Below are positions 17,999-27,637 of a stretch of 64,000 nt of DNA, piece after piece. The DNA comes from Rubripirellula tenax (GTDB lineage: Bacteria; Planctomycetota; Planctomycetia; Pirellulales; Pirellulaceae), in NCBI RefSeq assembly GCF_007860125.1, contig NZ_SJPW01000001.1, forward strand, positions 124,001-188,000, in the 5' to 3' direction. The position numbers were made by a program, and so were the translations under genes. A model generated the notes under the pieces. It did no database searches. It saw nothing but the letters and a program-made list of their open reading frames with translations, and was not told the origin of the DNA. Every line of letters starts with the position of its first letter. Position 1 is the first letter of the stretch.

Positions 17999-19192
17999 TC
18001 AAGTCGTGTATTCCGAGTTGAACCGCACGTAGTCGCACGTCAGATCGCTGGACCAGTAATCCGCCGCCCCGGCACCTTCACCGACCGTCAATTCGATCGG
18101 CACTTCTTTGTTGGCCCGCATCTTCGCGCTCAATGATTTCGCGTCGAACGGGATCGGAGTGCCGCCGCGATAGATTTCTTCGCCGCAGATCTTCAAGCTG
18201 GTTTTGGTCGGTTCGATTTTGGCGTCCGAGTAACCGGCGGCGGAAACGATGCGTCCCCAGTTCGGATCGCCACCGGTGATCGCAGTCTTCACAAGGGGGC
18301 TGGCGGCGATCGTTTTCGCGATCGTTGCTGCGGCGTCGGTATTGGCGGCACCGCGCACCTGGATCCACATCGTATGAACCGCGCCCTCGCCGTCTTCGAC
18401 CAGTTGTTTGGCAAGCGCGATGGCAACCTCGTTGATGTGCGATTGAAACTGCAACAGTTCATCGCCAACAAGCGGGTCACCCTGTCCACTGGCCAACAAC
18501 AAAAGCGAATCGTTGGTGCTGGTGTGACCATCGACGCTGACGCGATTGAAACTGCAATCCGCGGCCTCGGTCAAAACGTCCTTGATTGATTCGGCCGACA
18601 GCGGTGCATCGGTCATCATCACGGCTAACATCGTGGCCATGTTGGGCGCGATCATGCCGGCGCCCTTTGCCATCGCGGCAAACTTGATCGTCCGCTGACC
18701 GATCTGGATCGCCCGAGTGACCGTCTTGCGTTCGGCGTCGGTCGTGCGAATGGCTTCGGCTGCTCGAACAAACGCCGGTGGATCGGACGCGAGTTCTTTG
18801 CTGGCCATATCGATGCCCGCGGTGATCTTTTCCATCGGCAACGGGCGTCCGATCACTCCGGTGCTCATCACCAAGACGGCTTCGGGATCGCATCCGATTC
18901 GCTTGGCGACTTCGTCGCACATTGATCGCGCGTCGGCCATTCCTTGATCGCCGGTACACGCGTTCGCATTTCCGCTATTGGTGACGACGGCCCGCAGCTT
19001 GTTGGTGGGCGTGCGGCTTCGACAAAGCGTCACGGGCGCGGCAACGATTTGGTTTTTGGTGTAAACGCCTGCGGCGGTGACGGGGTGATCCGTCACGATC
19101 AACGACAGATCGCTTTTCCCACTCGCTTTAATGCCACAGGTGACACCCGCGAAACGGAAACCAGCGGGCAAATTGTCTTCGGTTGCGTCCAT
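17999..19192 (-). CDS. argJ: Bifunctional ornithine acetyltransferase / N-acetylglutamate synthase ArgJ
   Basis: 397 residues from ATG 19192; a longer in-frame extension exists but lacks family similarity. LPAGFRFAGVTCGIKASGK at the N-terminus, the TNSGNANACTG block, MSTGVIGRPLPM and KGAGMIAPNMATMLAVMMTD are all diagnostic. The Thr of NMATML (about residue 187) is the nucleophile at which the precursor cuts itself into alpha and beta chains. It recycles the acetyl group in arginine synthesis, and with the first activity also makes N-acetylglutamate. The gene is monocistronic here and divergent from an ABC transporter gene, with only about 39 bases between starts. Confidence 0.97.
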   Translation of the reverse strand: MDATEDNLPAGFRFAGVTCGIKASGKSDLSLIVTDHPVTAAGVYTKNQIVAAPVTLCRSRTPTNKLRAVVTNSGNANACTGDQGMADARSMCDEVAKRIGCDPEAVLVMSTGVIGRPLPMEKITAGIDMASKELASDPPAFVRAAEAIRTTDAERKTVTRAIQIGQRTIKFAAMAKGAGMIAPNMATMLAVMMTDAPLSAESIKDVLTEAADCSFNRVSVDGHTSTNDSLLLLASGQGDPLVGDELLQFQSHINEVAIALAKQLVEDGEGAVHTMWIQVRGAANTDAAATIAKTIAASPLVKTAITGGDPNWGRIVSAAGYSDAKIEPTKTSLKICGEEIYRGGTPIPFDAKSLSAKMRANKEVPIELTVGEGAGAADYWSSDLTCDYVRFNSEYTT

Positions 19193-19231
19193 GTCTGATT
19201 GAGCGGTTTTTCGTAGGAGGGAAGTGGTAAG

Positions 19232-20275
19232 ATGAAAGAGGCTTGGCGTGTTGACGGGCCTACACAATGTACGGCAACGTCTCGAAAAGGTCTTAGGTTG
19301 AACTTTCCGCAAAGTCTATCGTCAATCGCTTCGCCCCAAACGGGGGCGAACGCTGCTTCGACGACGGTCGGTGATGCCAATATCGTAGAGACTTTCGGGC
19401 TGACCAAGCGATACGGGGACTTCGAGGCCTTGGCGGACTGTTCCGTTTGCGTCGAACGGGGTGAAATCTTTGGTCTATTGGGCCCTAATGGAGCGGGGAA
19501 AACGACGTTGATTCGGTCGCTGCTGGGCTTCCTGCATCCAACATTAGGGCGTTGCGAAGTCGACGGGCTGGATCCGATGGTGGACGGGGTGGGACTTCGC
19601 CAGCGCGTCGCGTACTTGCCGGGCGACGCCAGATTGCCAAGACACATGCGAGGACACGGCGTGCTGCAGTTCTTCGCGGAAATGCATCCCGCGGGCGATC
19701 TTGAACGCAGCCTCGCCGTCGCCGAACGATTGGAACTGAATACGAAAACGCGTGTCGCGTTCATGTCCACGGGGATGCGGCAAAAATTGGCGTTGGCCGT
19801 TGTGCTAGGGCTGGAGACGCCGCTTTTGATTCTGGATGAACCGACCGCGAACCTGGATCCGACCGTTCGCGCGGCAGTTTTGGATTTGGTGGTGGAATCG
19901 AGAAGCCGCGGTCGCACGGTCATGTTTTCGTCTCACGTCTTGAGCGAGATCGAAGAAACTTGCGATCGCGTGGCATTTCTTCGCAGGGGACGTCTGGTAC
20001 GCGAGCTAAAAATGGCGGACCTGTTTCAGCGTCATCGTGTGACGGCGAAGAGCACCGAGGATAGATTCGAGGTGCCACAAGGTTTGGCCGATCGAGTACG
20101 TGTCGGCTCGATCGATCGCGGCAACCAAAAGCTGCTTTGCATCGATACCGATGGTGACTTGTCGCCGATCCTGGGCTGGATCGATTCGCTGAATCTATCG
20201 GGAGTCCGAATCGAACCGCTCGGTTTGCGGGCCGTCTACGACTCGGTCCACATGGGCGTCGAGGTTGTGCTTTGA
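19232..20275 (+). CDS. ABC transporter ATP-binding protein
   Basis: 347 residues from ATG 19232, preceded by GGAGGG at a good spacing; TTG 19298 is a possible later start. The first 50 residues are unrelated to the domain. VETFGLTKRYGDFEAL begins the ATPase; Walker A is GPNGAGKTT, Walker B is LLILDEPT, and the signature is a variant (STGMRQKLALA in place of LSGGQ), common in ABC-2 exporters. The C-terminal 80 residues form a CcmA/NatA-type extension. The stop overlaps the permease start, so the two make one exporter. The substrate is unknown. Confidence 0.93.
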   Translation: MKEAWRVDGPTQCTATSRKGLRLNFPQSLSSIASPQTGANAASTTVGDANIVETFGLTKRYGDFEALADCSVCVERGEIFGLLGPNGAGKTTLIRSLLGFLHPTLGRCEVDGLDPMVDGVGLRQRVAYLPGDARLPRHMRGHGVLQFFAEMHPAGDLERSLAVAERLELNTKTRVAFMSTGMRQKLALAVVLGLETPLLILDEPTANLDPTVRAAVLDLVVESRSRGRTVMFSSHVLSEIEETCDRVAFLRRGRLVRELKMADLFQRHRVTAKSTEDRFEVPQGLADRVRVGSIDRGNQKLLCIDTDGDLSPILGWIDSLNLSGVRIEPLGLRAVYDSVHMGVEVVL

Positions 20276-21237
20276 TCAATCGAATTTTGGTTCGCAAGTA
20301 CGTCGGGCAATCGATCTTGCTGTTCGCCGCCTGCGGATTGGCGCTGTTCGCGTTTGCATGGATACGTGTGTGGGTCGTGTGTTTGTTGGACATGGGCCAG
20401 TTCACGACCATTTTGGAACAGTTTCGCGATTTTGAAAAATACGCGCCTGTGGAATTCGACGCTCTGTTTACCTACCCCGGCCGCGTCGGGATGACCTATG
20501 ACGAACCGATCGTCATATTGTGCACGGTGATCTGGTGCATCTCCCGTGGCAGCGATGTGGTCAGCGGTGAACTAGGACGTGGCACGCTTGAAATGCTGCT
20601 CGCCCAACCGATCCGTCGCCGCACATTGTTGCTTTCTCACGCAACCGTCTCGGTCGTCGGGCTGACGCTACTTTGCTTGTTGGTTTGGGCTGGCATCGCA
20701 GTCGGCGTGATGTTGACGACGGTGAACGAGTCCGTTCCGCCGCCAACCGTCCGTATCCCCATTTTTAATTTCGACCTCCCACTTTCGGTCGACCAACCTG
20801 AAATGCAAACGCTCCCTCTAAGCGAGCGTGTTGACGTCGAAATGTTCGCGGCTTCGACGTTTCACTTGTTTGCGTTCGGGTTCTTTCTGCTGGGCCTGGC
20901 GACGATGTTCAGTGCGTTCGACCGGTACCGTTGGCGGACCGTCGGCGCAGTAGTCGGGGTCTACGTTGTCCAGTTGGTGATGTTCGGTTTGGGCAAAGCG
21001 GCCGAGTCACTGGATTGGTTGTTGTCGATGTCGTTCTTCAGTTGCTACAAACCGCAAAAGATGACTTCGATCGTGGCAAGCGACGGGCTGGCCGCACCGT
21101 GGGGATTGACCGACGCAGTGCCCGGCGGCGCATTGCCGCCGTTGGTGTATCCGATGATCCTGATCGGACTGGGACTCCTCTTTTACGCCATCGCGATCTA
21201 TCACTTTGAACGTCGCGACTTACCGGCGCCGCTGTAG
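20272..21237 (+). CDS. ABC-2 type transporter permease
   Basis: 321 residues starting at TTG 20272, overlapping the ATPase stop (TTGA). About six hydrophobic spans are visible, starting with SILLFAACGLALFAFAWI (about residues 14-31) and ending with MILIGLGLLFYAIAIYHF. SRGSDVVSGELGRGTLEMLL is the characteristic ABC-2 block (E-x-x-x-G-T) after the second span. It pairs with the upstream ATPase in a drug, lipid or polysaccharide exporter of unknown substrate. Confidence 0.9.
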   Translation: MINRILVRKYVGQSILLFAACGLALFAFAWIRVWVVCLLDMGQFTTILEQFRDFEKYAPVEFDALFTYPGRVGMTYDEPIVILCTVIWCISRGSDVVSGELGRGTLEMLLAQPIRRRTLLLSHATVSVVGLTLLCLLVWAGIAVGVMLTTVNESVPPPTVRIPIFNFDLPLSVDQPEMQTLPLSERVDVEMFAASTFHLFAFGFFLLGLATMFSAFDRYRWRTVGAVVGVYVVQLVMFGLGKAAESLDWLLSMSFFSCYKPQKMTSIVASDGLAAPWGLTDAVPGGALPPLVYPMILIGLGLLFYAIAIYHFERRDLPAPL

Positions 21238-21290
21238 TCTTAATACGACATTGAAACTCGATCGGGTCGCGATAGAGATTCGCAATCGGC

Positions 21291-22313
21291 CTACTTCGTT
21301 ACGGCACCGCTGCAACTGCTGCCCGCGCCCGCCGTGCATCCGTAGCAGTGATCAGCGACAGAAATCGTTTGCCGCTTGAACGTATCGAGCGTGTCGATAT
21401 CCCAAACCGTCGTCGGCGTTTTTCCGCCGATCGGCATGTTCAACATTTGATTGAAGTCACAATCGAAAATGGCGCCATCCCATCCGATCGAAACCAGCGA
21501 ACGGCACATCACATTTCCAGCAGCGACGGGATTGAAGTTGTCCGCCAATAGTCGCATATAGTCGTCGAGTTTTCCTCGTCTATTCAAGTACGTCGCATAT
21601 CGTTTGATTGGAATGTTTGTGATGCATAGCAGATGGTCAAATTCGATCGCATACCGCGACTTCAATTCGCGTTTGTAGTCGACTTCCAACGTTGACTGAT
21701 CGGGCGGCAGCGACGGCCCCGTCGGATTGAAAACCAGGTCCAGTTTCCGCTGCGGATCGCCGCTCCCGTAGCCCAGTCGATTCAGTTTTTGCAGCCCGTC
21801 GATGCTGCGTGTGAACACGCCATTTCCACGTTGTCCGTCAACGTTATCCTCCAAATAGCAGGGCAGCGAAGCAACGACGTCGACGCCATTGTCTGCCAAA
21901 AATCCGGCAACCCATTCGTAGCCGGGCTCTGACAGAATCGTCAAGTTGCAGCGGTCGATCACACGCAATCCACGACTTCGGAACTCACTCACCATTTCTT
22001 GAAAATTGGCGTTCATTTCGGGTGCACCACCCGTCAGATCCACCGTGCGAATCGATTCACAGAGCTGGGCAAGTTCGATGATGCGCGTCGCCGTCCGTGA
22101 ATCCATGTTTTCGCGTTTCTTGGTCGGCCCAGCTTCCACGTGGCAATGGGTGCAAGTTTGGTTGCACAGTTTGCCCAGATTGATCTGTAGTTCGATGATC
22201 GAATGTCGCGACAAAGGTCGGTCGTTGCGATCCATGCGTTGGCCGAACGGTTCGACGAGGCCGGTCGGCAATCCGGCGTCAATGATGGGAAGAAGCGAGG
22301 ACATCGGTGTCAT
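21291..22313 (-). CDS. arsS: Arsenosugar biosynthesis radical SAM protein ArsS
   Basis: About 340 residues from ATG 22313 (a TTG lies two codons upstream). LGKLCNQTCTHCHVEAGP carries the CxxxCxxC cluster motif of radical SAM enzymes. The C-terminal half has the DUF3641/ArsS features CRSLVSIGWDGAIFDCDFNQ and the Cys-rich end CYGCTAGAGSSCSG. The family is linked to arsenosugar synthesis through a 5'-deoxyadenosyl transfer to dimethylarsenite. Here the upstream same-strand gene is a methyltransferase-like protein that lacks the ArsM cysteine motifs, so the methylated arsenic would have to come from elsewhere. Confidence 0.9.
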   Translation of the reverse strand: MTPMSSLLPIIDAGLPTGLVEPFGQRMDRNDRPLSRHSIIELQINLGKLCNQTCTHCHVEAGPTKKRENMDSRTATRIIELAQLCESIRTVDLTGGAPEMNANFQEMVSEFRSRGLRVIDRCNLTILSEPGYEWVAGFLADNGVDVVASLPCYLEDNVDGQRGNGVFTRSIDGLQKLNRLGYGSGDPQRKLDLVFNPTGPSLPPDQSTLEVDYKRELKSRYAIEFDHLLCITNIPIKRYATYLNRRGKLDDYMRLLADNFNPVAAGNVMCRSLVSIGWDGAIFDCDFNQMLNMPIGGKTPTTVWDIDTLDTFKRQTISVADHCYGCTAGAGSSCSGAVTK

Positions 22314-22359
22314 GTTCAAAGAAAGTTGGGCTGAAAGGGCGGTATTCTATCACCAATGA

Positions 22360-23232
22360 TCAATCGCTATCTCCGTCCGCTGATTTCGTCTCCATCGTGA
22401 TCCCGATCACGGCGAACGTGCGAGGCCCCAACCGCCAACGCCACGGTCCATGGATCGCCGTTGAAGGTGATGACGGGTGCGCGGCAGCAGCAAGTCGTTG
22501 CATCAAAACGGCCGGATTCAAGCCCGTGAAAAAGTTCCTCGACGCGACGGAGTCTCGGACCAACGTTGGTAAGCGGTCGTCGCAGGCGTCTGCCAACTCC
22601 GGCAACGTATCGGAAGACACGACATCGGTGATCAACACCGACGTGCCGCCGGCCTTGGCCAGCCCCGCTAACAGACGCAAGTGGCCGTCTCGCACCGCCA
22701 AGATCGCGTCGGCGAATCGATCGTGGTCGGGCGGCAACCACTGGATCACAGTGTCGATCAATTGACTGATCAAGCACGTTGAAACCACGACGTCGCCCTG
22801 CGGGGCCGACGCGTGCGGCGGGTTGGCCGCGTCAATCAGCCATGCATTCCAATCGATGGCGTCCCAATCCCCCTTTGGCATTCGCCCCAGCATTCCCGTC
22901 AAGTCGGCCAACACGTTGGGATCCAGAGACTCTTTGATGCCGGCCGGCAACCCCGACCGGCAATGGGCGATCGCTTCGGCGTCAACGTCCACCAAAGTCG
23001 TAGATCGAAAAAGCGGGACAAGTGTTGGAAGGTCCACATCGTTGCCATTGCCGACCCCCAGCAAGACCAGACGTTCCACGCCAGAACCCGTGCGTGATTC
23101 AAGTCGCCGCCCCACCGCCTCGATCAAAGCCGTGGTCCGCGCCCGATGCTCGGAAAACGAATCCCAGCCTGCACGCGACTGTCGATTGCGATCAACGTGG
23201 ATGGCGGCCGCGTCGTGGTGCTGGGAATCCAA
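22360..23232 (-). CDS. SAM-dependent methyltransferase-like protein beside arsS
   Basis: 290 residues from a TTG start. The central Rossmann part shows a motif-I-like glycine loop (RLVLLGVGNGNDVDLPTL) followed by an acidic strand (TTLVDVDAEAIAHCRS), as in class I methyltransferases, although the loop is not the canonical E/DxGxGxG. The C-terminal WRWRLGPRTFAVIGI could be a final beta strand. It ends 46 bases before arsS on the same strand and is probably cotranscribed. It has none of the paired cysteines of ArsM arsenite methyltransferase. A role in arsenic or arsenosugar metabolism is suggested only by position. Confidence 0.6.
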   Translation of the reverse strand: MDSQHHDAAAIHVDRNRQSRAGWDSFSEHRARTTALIEAVGRRLESRTGSGVERLVLLGVGNGNDVDLPTLVPLFRSTTLVDVDAEAIAHCRSGLPAGIKESLDPNVLADLTGMLGRMPKGDWDAIDWNAWLIDAANPPHASAPQGDVVVSTCLISQLIDTVIQWLPPDHDRFADAILAVRDGHLRLLAGLAKAGGTSVLITDVVSSDTLPELADACDDRLPTLVRDSVASRNFFTGLNPAVLMQRLAAAAHPSSPSTAIHGPWRWRLGPRTFAVIGITMETKSADGDSD

Positions 23233-23465
23233 TGGGCTGCTCGAATCGTCAGTGGAAATCGCAAAAGGTCAATCCGAAGTCTACTGCAGCATGATCGCTG
23301 CATGGAACTGCTAGATACGCCCGCGGGGAAGTGGTTTGAACGGATGGGCCGATTGGACGTGTCCCGATAGCCGGATTCCCGACTATCGAGCAAATCGGCT
23401 AGGTCTGGTAGGTTGTTGGGTCGAGACACTTTGCACGCGTTTCCGCCCTTTCATTCATCGAGATC

Positions 23466-24530
23466 ATGTTGGTTGCCCTTAGCATCGTTGCCGGATTGGT
23501 TCTGTTGGTTGTCGGAGGCGAGTTGCTAGTTCGCGGCGCGGCGTCGTTGGCCGCAGCGTTCAAGATTTCACCGCTCGTGATTGGCTTGACAGTGGTCGCG
23601 TTCGGGACCAGTGCCCCGGAATTGGGCGTCAGCCTGCAAGCATCGCTCTCAGGCAACGGCGACGTCGCGATCGGGAACGTGGTTGGCAGCAACATCATCA
23701 ACGTGCTATTGATTTTGGGCGTCGCCGCGATGGTTGCGCCGCTTGTCGTTTCGAGTCAATTGATTCGCAAAGACGTGCCATTGATGATCGCCGCGTCGCT
23801 GGCAGTTTGGTGGATGGCGGCCGACGGCGCTCTCGTTCGCTGGGAAGGCGCCGTCATGTTCGCGTCATTGTTGGCGTACATCGTGCATAGCGTCATCGCC
23901 AGCCGCAAAGAAAACAAATTGGTTCAAAGCGAATTCGAAGAATACAGCAGCTCAATCACGTCGAAGAAAGATCTGCTGATCCAAGTCGCATTCTTGATCA
24001 GCGGATTGATCTTGCTAGGTGTCGGATCCAACCTGCTGGTCAACGGTGCGACCAAAGTCGCCGTGGCGTTGGGTGTTAGCCAATTGGTGATCGGGTTGAC
24101 CGTTGTTGCCATCGGCACTTCGTTACCCGAAATGGTGACGTCGGTCGTTGCCAGCTATCGCGGTCAACGCGACATCGCCGTGGGCAATGTCGTTGGCAGC
24201 AATCTTTTCAATATTCTATGTGTCCTCAGTTTGACATCCTTGGTTTCACCCAAGCCCATTCCCGTGGATCCGACGGCGATCGAGTTTGATATCCCGATCA
24301 TGGTGGCCGTCGCCCTGATCTGCTTTCCCGTCTTTGCCACCGGCCACTTGGTCCGTCGATGGGAGGGCGGAATGTTGCTGGTCTACTATGTCGCCTACTC
24401 CGCCATCATCGTTTTGGCCGCAACAGCGTCACCGTTGATCGGATCACTCGGACCGATCGTTACCTATGGCGTCTTGCCGCTAACGATTCTCACTTTCGCC
24501 GCGACATTCTTTGTCGGCCGGCGAAAGTAG
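23466..24530 (+). CDS. Calcium/sodium antiporter (CaCA family, YrbG-like)
   Basis: 354 residues with about ten membrane spans in two homologous halves. The alpha-repeat motifs are clear: VVAFGTSAPELGVSLQASLS with AIGNVVGSNIINVLLILG in the first half, and VVAIGTSLPEMVTSVVASYR with AVGNVVGSNLFNILCVLS in the second. The acidic residues of GTSAPE and GTSLPE bind cation. It exchanges Ca2+ (or K+) for Na+ or H+ across the inner membrane. It stands alone between opposite-strand genes. Confidence 0.95.
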   Translation: MLVALSIVAGLVLLVVGGELLVRGAASLAAAFKISPLVIGLTVVAFGTSAPELGVSLQASLSGNGDVAIGNVVGSNIINVLLILGVAAMVAPLVVSSQLIRKDVPLMIAASLAVWWMAADGALVRWEGAVMFASLLAYIVHSVIASRKENKLVQSEFEEYSSSITSKKDLLIQVAFLISGLILLGVGSNLLVNGATKVAVALGVSQLVIGLTVVAIGTSLPEMVTSVVASYRGQRDIAVGNVVGSNLFNILCVLSLTSLVSPKPIPVDPTAIEFDIPIMVAVALICFPVFATGHLVRRWEGGMLLVYYVAYSAIIVLAATASPLIGSLGPIVTYGVLPLTILTFAATFFVGRRK

Positions 24531-24574
24531 CGAACGTTTTTTAGCGACGATTGCGTTGACTGCATTAACATCGA

Positions 24575-25246
24575 TTACGGTTGGCGAATCCAGTGCCGCG
24601 CGTCGGTCGTCGGCGAAGGCTTGGGCAATCGGTCCGGCGGCGATGCCGTCCACGGAGCGCTGGCAAGCGAACCTTGTGCGGCACCAGCGACCGATTTTGG
24701 TGCGATGTTTTCGAACTTTTTCGGAGTCGCGAAATCGAGTCGACGGCGCAGTTCTTCCTGCACCTCGGGCGCAATCTCGCTCGCCGGTGGCATCTCCAAT
24801 GCGATCGCGTTTAGCCGACGCTCATCATCTCGATGCACGTCCGTGGTCGCCGCGAATCGTTGGCGAATGGGATTAGGCTGATCGATCGGCACCAAGAGAT
24901 CGTCGAACGACAGAGGCACGTTGACTTCGCGCGGCAATGGTTCGGGCCGCTCGGTTCGCGGCCAGACTGGCAACGATTGAGGCAGAGGCAAATGAAGCCC
25001 CGAATCGCCTTGGGCGACCTGTTCAGGTAGCGCCAAATCGAGTGATGATTCGGTCGGACCGCTAGCCGCACCGGGACGTTGACGGTCGTCCGAAATGGCT
25101 TGGTACCGACGAAACGGTAGCGCAGCAAGGGTGCCGCCGGCGACGATTAAGACGCCAAGAGTGATATTACGCAAGCGAAGGACTCGGAGCTGGATGGAAA
25201 GAAACCAGCTTCGTCCATGAAACCAAAAACAAAATGCATCTTGCAA
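24575..25246 (-). CDS. Hypothetical membrane-anchored proline-rich protein
   Basis: 223 residues from a TTG start at 25246; a later TTG at 25174 would place the start just before the single membrane span (NITLGVLIVAGGTLAALPF). The remainder is hydrophilic and Pro-rich, with low complexity and no recognised domain (SDDRQRPGAASGP, PRTERPEPLPREVNVPLS). It may be an anchored periplasmic protein. It is convergent with the antiporter gene. No family was recognised, and a chance reading frame is not fully excluded. Confidence 0.5.
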   Translation of the reverse strand: MQDAFCFWFHGRSWFLSIQLRVLRLRNITLGVLIVAGGTLAALPFRRYQAISDDRQRPGAASGPTESSLDLALPEQVAQGDSGLHLPLPQSLPVWPRTERPEPLPREVNVPLSFDDLLVPIDQPNPIRQRFAATTDVHRDDERRLNAIALEMPPASEIAPEVQEELRRRLDFATPKKFENIAPKSVAGAAQGSLASAPWTASPPDRLPKPSPTTDARHWIRQP

Positions 25247-25397
25247 CAGTTTGGCATCGGCTCGACGAATACGACTTCATGAGAGAAGTCGCAAAATTTT
25301 CAAGGAAAAGATTCGAAACATCGCCGCGAAGGAGCGTACGGGAAACAGTGGTCGCACTAAAAATGTGGCGAAAACAGCCGTCACGCCATCGCTTTCA

Positions 25398-27455
25398 TCA
25401 TCGACGACGGCGTCTGTATACGCCCGCCACGACGACCGAACCGATTAGCAGAAAACCTAACGACATGGGTTCCGGAACGGCCACGACTCGAAGCGTCCCT
25501 GTTGTTCCTAGATCACGGAAGTCCCAGACGCCTTGGGACAACGTCGGTGCTACGACGGATCCGAAACTGCCGACCATGGAGTTGAAGTCGAACAGTTTGA
25601 ATGTATCACCGATCAACGGCTGGTAACTGTCAACCAGAATCAGTTCGACGATCGCATCGGGCGACATGTCGAGTGTTCCGCTTAGCACCAGTTTGTCAAA
25701 CTCGGTGATCGAAAGCAGTTCGAAGCTCAGGGTCGAACCGGCTGCGAATTCAGCATTCGCTGCGGTCAGCGTGCCGATACCGTTGCCGGGCGTCACGATG
25801 CCACCATCTCGGGCGACAATGTCGGAAACCAAGGTCCCTGTTCCTGCCAGCGTTCCGCCGTTGTTTATCAGGATGTCGTTGCCACCATGAAAACCGTTGA
25901 TGGACAGCGTGCCGTCGTTGATGTTAGTGAATCCCAAGTACATGTTGTCGCCGTTGAGCGTCATGGTTGCGGCGCCCCGTTTGACGAGACCGGGCTGGTT
26001 CCCAACGAAATTACCATCGATCGTGAAATCTTCGTTGACCCAAAAAGTCGTTTGATTGGTGATGGTGCCTTCCCCGGTCAACACAATGCCCGGCGCGTCC
26101 ACCGTCACACTGCCGCCGCTGTAAATCATGTCATAGGGCAATATGAACCCGGCTGTATCCGCCGCGTCGCCCAACACCAAGCTTGTATTCGAACTCAAAC
26201 GAATGGTCCCGGTCCCCAGCGCGTTCGTACCAGCCCCAGAGATATTTAGCGTTCCGGCGTTAGCCGCACCGCCCGCCAAATGAATTTCACCGTCGTTGTA
26301 GATGTCGATGTTGCGCATCGTTACGGTGCCCGTGCCCACTTTTTGCAGCCGAGCGTACTCGTCGACCGTCACCGACCCCCAATTGTTGAACCCCCAATCG
26401 CTCGATCCACCGAATTGGCTGGTTATCAGGTTCGTATTCACCGCCCCGGTGTCGATGCTGTCGTAGTCGCGTACGGCATAAAGACGGCCGACCGCGCCAT
26501 TGCCAAGGTCGGCACCATTGTTGACCAAGCTTCCGCCGCGCAAGTATTGCATCTCCAAACCAACGCCCGACCCATTCAAGTCTTTCGTATCGCCCGTCTC
26601 TAACGTGCCAACGTAGGGATCGCCTACTTTGGTCGGCCGAAACAACCCGTATGCATTCTTCACGGCAAGCCGAGTGTCATTGTTGTGGTTCCACCAAGCG
26701 TAGCGAGTCACGTAATCGCGTGAATCCAAGACGGGCAGCACAATGTCAAGGAAGTCGCGATTCCACTGCTGCATGTAGTCACCCGAGAAATTATTGCCGT
26801 AGTCGATGCCGCCAAATTCGGTGATCCAGATGTTGCGGTTGTAGGCTTCGTGGTACTCCTCGACTCGCCTTAAAAACAGATTGGCGGCCGACTGGGGACT
26901 CGCACTGGAACCGCTGTAGAAGTGGAACGCGATTTCATCGACGACGTGGCCCGCTTGCTCGGCGCCCTCCATGAACTCAGCTAGCCAGGCGCGTGCGGCG
27001 CCGGTGTCCGAAACCGCAGGACTGACCAACTTGACGGCCCGTTGACCATTGGAATCGGGAAAGCCATACCGATCGCTGAGATTGGCCCACTGGGCCACGG
27101 CATTCGCCGCGGTCATATTCGATTGATCGACAAGCTCCGGCTCATTAAACCCCAACACATACTTGGCACCGCTGGAATCGATTTGGTTGAAACGGTTGGT
27201 CCAGCCCGACGCGTTTGCCCCGTTCCAGGCCATCGGGACAAACTCGCCATTGAGCCCGCCGCTGTCGATGGAGATGCTCCAGTCGTAACCCCACGACGCA
27301 TTGACCGAGTTGATCAGAAAGTTGTCGTTTGCACCGAGTCCACGCTTGTTTTCCTGGCCCTGACAAAGACGCCCCTGAAAGTGAAGGAGAAGCACGATCA
27401 ACAGAGTCCCAGGAACCTTGGATCGCCGAGAAGTACTGGAGGGGAAAAAAAGCAT
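25398..27455 (-). CDS. Exported GH128-like glycoside hydrolase with beta-strand repeats and PEP-CTERM anchor
   Basis: 685 residues. After an N-terminal signal (about residues 15-33), a TIM-barrel hydrolase domain (about 36-290) of the Asl1/GH128 beta-glucanase type is seen: LGFNEPELVD (acid/base Glu about 105), AFHFYSGSSA, and IWITEFGGIDYG (nucleophile Glu about 213). The middle (about 330-600) has Gly/Asn/Thr-rich repeats like those of autotransporter-associated beta-strand proteins (VKRGAATMTLNGDNMYLG). The end is a PEP-CTERM sorting signal: VPEP, a hydrophobic span, then RRRRR. It probably degrades a beta-glucan such as laminarin at the cell surface. Substrate is inferred from the family. 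Confidence 0.85.
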   Translation of the reverse strand: MLFFPSSTSRRSKVPGTLLIVLLLHFQGRLCQGQENKRGLGANDNFLINSVNASWGYDWSISIDSGGLNGEFVPMAWNGANASGWTNRFNQIDSSGAKYVLGFNEPELVDQSNMTAANAVAQWANLSDRYGFPDSNGQRAVKLVSPAVSDTGAARAWLAEFMEGAEQAGHVVDEIAFHFYSGSSASPQSAANLFLRRVEEYHEAYNRNIWITEFGGIDYGNNFSGDYMQQWNRDFLDIVLPVLDSRDYVTRYAWWNHNNDTRLAVKNAYGLFRPTKVGDPYVGTLETGDTKDLNGSGVGLEMQYLRGGSLVNNGADLGNGAVGRLYAVRDYDSIDTGAVNTNLITSQFGGSSDWGFNNWGSVTVDEYARLQKVGTGTVTMRNIDIYNDGEIHLAGGAANAGTLNISGAGTNALGTGTIRLSSNTSLVLGDAADTAGFILPYDMIYSGGSVTVDAPGIVLTGEGTITNQTTFWVNEDFTIDGNFVGNQPGLVKRGAATMTLNGDNMYLGFTNINDGTLSINGFHGGNDILINNGGTLAGTGTLVSDIVARDGGIVTPGNGIGTLTAANAEFAAGSTLSFELLSITEFDKLVLSGTLDMSPDAIVELILVDSYQPLIGDTFKLFDFNSMVGSFGSVVAPTLSQGVWDFRDLGTTGTLRVVAVPEPMSLGFLLIGSVVVAGVYRRRRR

Positions 27456-27637
27456 TGTTGGGGTTCGAAATCAGACGGAGCGGGAAGATATCGGACAAGA
27501 CGGAACGTTGCCCCATTCTACTTCGATGCCCCAACAAGACACTAACGATGTGCGACCGGACGCTAGTGGTTTGCGGCAATCGGTGTCTCGAAAACGCATA
27601 ACACGGGCAACCCTACGTGCGCCGGAGGCACCGTTGG

